Source of the DNA: Candidatus Omnitrophota bacterium
GTDB lineage: Bacteria > Omnitrophota > Gorgyraeia > Gygaellales > Profunditerraquicolaceae
Reading direction: 5' to 3'
Length of the DNA stretch: 7,752 nt
NCBI GenBank assembly: GCA_016867175.1
Contig: VGKF01000034.1
Coordinates: 1-7,752, forward strand
Positions 5,678-7,752 of the stretch are shown piece after piece (the first letter of the stretch is position 1; every line of letters begins with the position of its first letter). The notes below the pieces were generated by a model. It did not search any database. It was given only the letters and a program-made list of their open reading frames with translations, and had not been told where the DNA came from. The position numbers and the translations under genes were made by a program.

Positions 5678-5684
5678 TGGTCAA
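5656..5684 (-). promoter_or_regulatory. Probable promoter of the PilZ-MORN-TIR-EIIA operon
   Basis: On the minus strand TTGACC (-35, 5679-5684, five of six consensus bases) is followed after 17 nt by TAAACT (-10, 5656-5661, four of six). The predicted start is near 5649, giving a leader of about 108 nt that includes the terminator hairpin before PilZ. Confidence 0.5.
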
Positions 5685-5720
5685 TGATAAATTTCTTAGC
5701 AGGTGGTAATAAAAAATGTC

Positions 5721-6251
5721 TTATTTGATTTTTTTTACTATATAACGGTTAATGGTAAGCCTGCCGGAACCGGCAACGCTTAAAATCCAGCTTTGTTTAA
5801 ACTTCACATCTAGAGATTCCCCTTTATTGGTCTTGGCTTTCCAGCGCACAGAGAGGTCTGCCTTATAGCGTTCTTTGGGCAATTTACTAACTTTAATATC
5901 GCCTACTTCGTGGATATTGCTCTGGATATTATCTTTAACCCCCTGATACCATTTCTTGAAATCATCGTGGCTGCGCACCACTGTTTCTGGAAATTTCATT
6001 ACCAGGTCATCCTTGCTTATATGGTAAAGAAAAAGGAAATCCGCTACCTGATGGTCTAGCCAGGAAAACCATCTGTAAACAAAACTCTTTATATCGTTTT
6101 CATTAGGGATATAAGCTGGCTCCCTTTGAATAGGCAGATCCTCTTTATTTGGCAAGGCTACAACTTGCTTAGCCTCCTCCTTAGCAAAAGAAAATACCGG
6201 CAATAATGCCAATAGCGCTGATAGAAAAATAATCTGGCTGCGATATCTCAT
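5721..6251 (-). CDS. Secreted NTF2/SnoaL-like domain protein
   Basis: A 176-residue protein with a clear signal peptide (MRYRSQIIFLSALLALLPVFSFA, cleavage near residue 23). A proline-containing linker (about 24-50) leads into an NTF2-like cone fold at about 54-174. The pattern FVYRWFSWLDHQVADFLFLY, KFPETVVRSHDDFKKWYQGV and the paired strands SVRWKAKTNKGESLDVKFKQSW followed by RLTINRYIVKK is typical of SnoaL/NTF2-like proteins. These serve as enzymes or binding modules, and the sequence does not show which. The lack of a lipobox suggests a soluble periplasmic protein. The ATG at 6251 has a GAGGG site at 5 nt, and an extended -10 promoter lies just upstream. No clear terminator follows directly; the hairpin at 5562-5604 is the next one. 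Confidence 0.82.
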   Translation of the reverse strand: MRYRSQIIFLSALLALLPVFSFAKEEAKQVVALPNKEDLPIQREPAYIPNENDIKSFVYRWFSWLDHQVADFLFLYHISKDDLVMKFPETVVRSHDDFKKWYQGVKDNIQSNIHEVGDIKVSKLPKERYKADLSVRWKAKTNKGESLDVKFKQSWILSVAGSGRLTINRYIVKKIK

Positions 6252-6276
6252 ATAATCCCTCTTTATGATCTTTTTT

Positions 6277-6285
6277 ATTATACCA
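6277..6285 (-). promoter_or_regulatory. Extended -10 promoter of the NTF2-like gene
   Basis: The minus strand reads TGGTATAAT: a perfect -10 TATAAT (6277-6282) with the TGn extension (6283-6285). The -35 region (TTTAGC at 6300-6305) is poor, which an extended -10 can tolerate. The start is predicted near 6270, with a leader of about 19 nt. It begins just past the small-RNA terminator. Confidence 0.65.
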
Positions 6286-6302
6286 CAAAAACTGGTTCGG
6301 CT

Positions 6303-6334
6303 AAAAAAAACGGCCCACGAAGAAGCTATGGGCC
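6303..6334 (-). terminator. Intrinsic terminator of the small RNA
   Basis: GGCCCA (6329-6334 on the minus strand) pairs with TGGGCC (6312-6317) around an 11-nt loop, followed by CG-rich closure and eight T residues (6303-6310). The orientation is unambiguous because the T-run is on the minus strand only. Confidence 0.85.
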
Positions 6335-6477
6335 ATCATTATATGCAATAGGGAGCGAAGATTATAACCCTTAGCCTTAAAAATTCAGGTCTTTCTCGCT
6401 CCCTGGGTTAAGGCTTGTTCCTAAACCCCAAAATGCCTGAATTTTTAGTTACGGCTTAGGATTAGCCCCTAAGGGCT
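6303..6477 (-). ncRNA. Structured small RNA with H-type pseudoknot, family unknown
   Basis: This gene-free stretch after the helicase gene looks like an independent RNA gene of about 175 nt. A promoter precedes it and a terminator ends it. Perfect or near-perfect helices in between are: a 5' hairpin (6461-6468 with 6473-6480, 8 bp, partly upstream of the predicted start); 6453-6460 with 6369-6376 (7 of 8 pairs); 6436-6447 with 6378-6389 (12 bp); a hairpin 6420-6428 with 6405-6413 (8 of 9 pairs, 6-nt loop); and 6396-6404 with 6350-6358 (9 bp). The last helix has one arm inside the loop of the 12-bp helix and the other outside it, giving an H-type pseudoknot. An alternative pairing of CCCTTAG near the 5' end with CTAAGGG (6368-6374) could compete. 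I do not recognise tmRNA, SRP RNA, RNase P or a known riboswitch. A 6S RNA would be about this long but should not contain a pseudoknot. The strand follows from the promoter and the T-run. Confidence 0.65.
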
Positions 6478-6483
6478 AATAAA

Positions 6484-6511
6484 AGTATAGCATATAAACA
6501 TAAATTTTCAA
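6484..6511 (-). promoter_or_regulatory. Promoter of the small RNA
   Basis: TTGAAA (-35, 6506-6511) and TATACT (-10, 6484-6489) are separated by 16 nt of AT-rich sequence, a strong sigma-70-like promoter on the minus strand. The start is predicted at about 6477. It begins 25 nt after the helicase stop codon, where I see no separate terminator for the helicase. Confidence 0.7.
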
Positions 6512-6536
6512 GGCAGGGGAAATAATTTTTTAAATA

Positions 6537-7752
6537 TTATTTTTTGACTGCTTCCGGGCAGATCTGGTTATATGCACAATAAGAGCAGGCCATATAAGCA
6601 GGAGAGGCCTTAAACTCCAAGGCCCTGATTCCTGCGGAGGCCTGAATGATCTTTTCCTTGACCTTGCCTAAATCCTCTTCTTTTATAGAATAGCTTCCGA
6701 TAAGCCCTGACTCCAGGAAATATAATTCCACGCGCTTGGGAAGCTTTGCGAATATATTCTGGTAAGCCAAAGCATAGATAGCCAGCTGTCCGCTCTCACG
6801 GGCGCGCTTATCCGCATCCTTCTGCTTACTAACTTCAGAGGTTTTAAAATCAATAATTACAGCGCCATCGGCTTCCATATCAATACGGTCAAACCTGCCG
6901 CTTATCTTGTTATCCTCAAAGATAAAGGAGAAAGGCTTCTCTACATATAGGGGCCTTGAAGCACGTTTCTCTTCTTCGCTAAAGAAGCGGGTTAATGCCT
7001 CTTTGCCTATACGGAAACGTTCCTGTTGATGCCTCTCATCCAGGAAACCCTGCGGGTCGAAACTTACGCTAAAGGCCGCAAGTAAATCAGCTAGCTCCAT
7101 CTTCTTACCGGCCATCTTAAGCTCGAAATACTTAGTCACTGCCTCATGCATCGCCCTTCCGTATATAACGGTATGGTGTTCCAGTATAGGCACGCGTAAT
7201 ATATGCACGTACTTGTATTTTAAAGGACAGGTTAGGTAATCGTCTATCTGGTAATAACTCAATCTGAGCAATTCCTGCGCAGCTATTTGCCTGGCCTTCG
7301 GCTGTGGAGTATCCTTTTTAGGGGCAAATGACTCTATTGATTCCAGCGCCCCTGATTTATATTTTTGTTTATCGCTTGCCTGGTCTTTACCCAGGGCCTC
7401 TACCACAAACTGGCTGACGCGCCTTAGGCGTTTGCCTCCATAATCCAAAGCCCAGCTAAGCTGCAGTTCGTCTTTTGCCCTGGTCATCCCTACATAAAAA
7501 AGCCTGCGCTCCTCCTGCATATGAAAATCTCCGCTAGGCAGGATCTCCTTAATCAGGGCCTCGGGCAATTCTATGGTCTGCCTGCGTTGCGGAAGCGGAA
7601 AGCGGCCATTAACTAGGCTCACCAGAAATACAGACCTGAATTCCAGGCCCTTGGCTTTATGTATGGTCAGGACATTTACCGCGTCTATATCCGGGTCTGA
7701 CTCTACGGTCTCAGGATCATCACCTGCCTCGATTAAAAGATCTAGGTAATTA
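6537..7752 (-). CDS. UvrD/PcrA-type helicase with C-terminal RecB-like nuclease (5' end beyond window)
   Basis: About 404 C-terminal codons are visible and the frame is open to the window edge, so an apparent start at GTG 7622 is not real. Numbering from the first full codon (7751), SF1 motif V is VNVLTIHKAKGLEF at 25-38, and motif VI is RLFYVGMTRAKDEL at 83-96. A linker leads to a PD-(D/E)XK domain of the RecB/AddB type: YLTCPLKYKY (Cys175), the GRAMHE His202, GRFDRID (Asp288), IIDFKTS (Asp301, Lys303) and the QxxxY motif QLAIY (322-326). The C-terminal CSYCAYNQIC supplies Cys389, Cys392 and Cys398, which with Cys175 match the Fe-S staple of AddB-type nucleases. It probably unwinds and resects duplex DNA ends in recombinational repair, like AddA/AdnB-type enzymes. 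Motifs I-IV lie outside the window, so ATPase integrity cannot be judged. Confidence 0.93.
   Translation of the reverse strand, partial: NYLDLLIEAGDDPETVESDPDIDAVNVLTIHKAKGLEFRSVFLVSLVNGRFPLPQRRQTIELPEALIKEILPSGDFHMQEERRLFYVGMTRAKDELQLSWALDYGGKRLRRVSQFVVEALGKDQASDKQKYKSGALESIESFAPKKDTPQPKARQIAAQELLRLSYYQIDDYLTCPLKYKYVHILRVPILEHHTVIYGRAMHEAVTKYFELKMAGKKMELADLLAAFSVSFDPQGFLDERHQQERFRIGKEALTRFFSEEEKRASRPLYVEKPFSFIFEDNKISGRFDRIDMEADGAVIIDFKTSEVSKQKDADKRARESGQLAIYALAYQNIFAKLPKRVELYFLESGLIGSYSIKEEDLGKVKEKIIQASAGIRALEFKASPAYMACSYCAYNQICPEAVKK

Larger units (their letters stand above)
5630..5709 (-). repeat. Long-range inverted repeat in PilZ operon leader
   Basis: TTACCACCT at 5630-5638 and AGGTGGTAA at 5701-5709 are perfect 9-bp inverted copies, 62 nt apart. 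In a transcript reading through from the NTF2-like gene they could pair and enclose the 5647-5677 hairpin, also covering the AGGTGG Shine-Dalgarno-like sequence. If transcription starts near 5649, only one arm is transcribed, and the pair would instead be a candidate DNA operator. Confidence 0.5.

Noticed and set aside
5562..5720. c-di-GMP riboswitch of the GEMM class
   Set aside because: The PilZ context makes it tempting, but I could not find the conserved GEMM-I core or a clear GEMM-II fold. Only the terminator and inverted repeats are supported.
6303..6477. tmRNA or 6S RNA
   Set aside because: No tRNA-like ends or tag frame are present for tmRNA. The pseudoknot and local hairpins do not resemble the long rod with a central bubble expected for 6S, although a covariance search could overturn this.
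6303..6477. Type III toxin-antitoxin RNA (ToxI-like pseudoknot)
   Set aside because: There are no tandem repeats of the pseudoknot, and the next gene encodes a secreted NTF2-like protein rather than an endoribonuclease toxin.
6537..7622. Complete 361-residue protein starting at GTG 7622
   Set aside because: The frame continues upstream to the window edge and encodes helicase motif V before that codon, so the start is internal.
1..7752. CRISPR arrays, insertion sequences or tRNA genes
   Set aside because: I saw no regularly spaced identical repeats, transposase frames, terminal inverted repeats of mobile elements, or cloverleaf sequences. The 72-bp periodicity at 4100-5115 is protein-coding MORN repeats.

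Overview
Every supported gene in this 7.75 kb window lies on the minus strand. Plus-strand reading frames look like shadows. The gene mix suggests an anaerobic or microaerophilic bacterium with a cell envelope that receives secreted proteins: a rubrerythrin, several signal-peptide or membrane proteins, a PilZ domain and a free-standing receiver domain. Shine-Dalgarno sites are canonical (AGGAGG-like), and the promoters resemble sigma-70 type. A poorly cultured lineage such as Candidatus Omnitrophota would fit, but nothing in the window proves the taxonomy.

Read in the direction of transcription (high to low coordinates), the window opens inside a UvrD/PcrA-type helicase whose C-terminus is a RecB/AddB-like nuclease with an Fe-S cluster signature (6537-7752, 5' end missing). 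The next 285 bases hold no protein gene. They contain what looks like a free-standing, highly structured small RNA of about 175 nt (about 6477 to 6303), with its own promoter, a 12-bp helix interlocked with a 9-bp helix (H-type pseudoknot), and an intrinsic terminator. A second promoter then drives a secreted NTF2/SnoaL-like protein (5721-6251).

The centre is a tightly coupled four-gene operon (2745-5541): PilZ (c-di-GMP binding), a secreted 13-repeat MORN/YwqK protein, a TIR-like protein of the MTH538/ThsB type, and a two-TM membrane protein with a PTS EIIA-type C-terminal domain. Junctions are an 8-nt overlap, a 1-nt overlap and a 4-nt gap. Two of the four signalling domains have lost their expected catalytic residue: the TIR-like protein has Gly80 where the family has Glu, and the EIIA domain has Glu192 where the phosphorylated His should be. 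The leader contains a promoter, two inverted repeats and an intrinsic terminator ending about 20 nt before the PilZ start, so transcription attenuation is plausible. Two tandem terminators close the operon. This is the best candidate for an undescribed system: c-di-GMP input, envelope repeat protein, and pseudoenzyme TIR and EIIA partners. The functional link is inference.

The last block (1-2605) is a second operon starting from a promoter embedded in those terminators: rubrerythrin, a 67-residue hydrophobic protein, a single-domain response regulator, a GGQ-motif release-factor-like rescue protein, a Met/His-rich two-TM protein, and a GuaA-like ATP pyrophosphatase that runs off the window. 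Its theme appears to be oxidative or metal stress and housekeeping.
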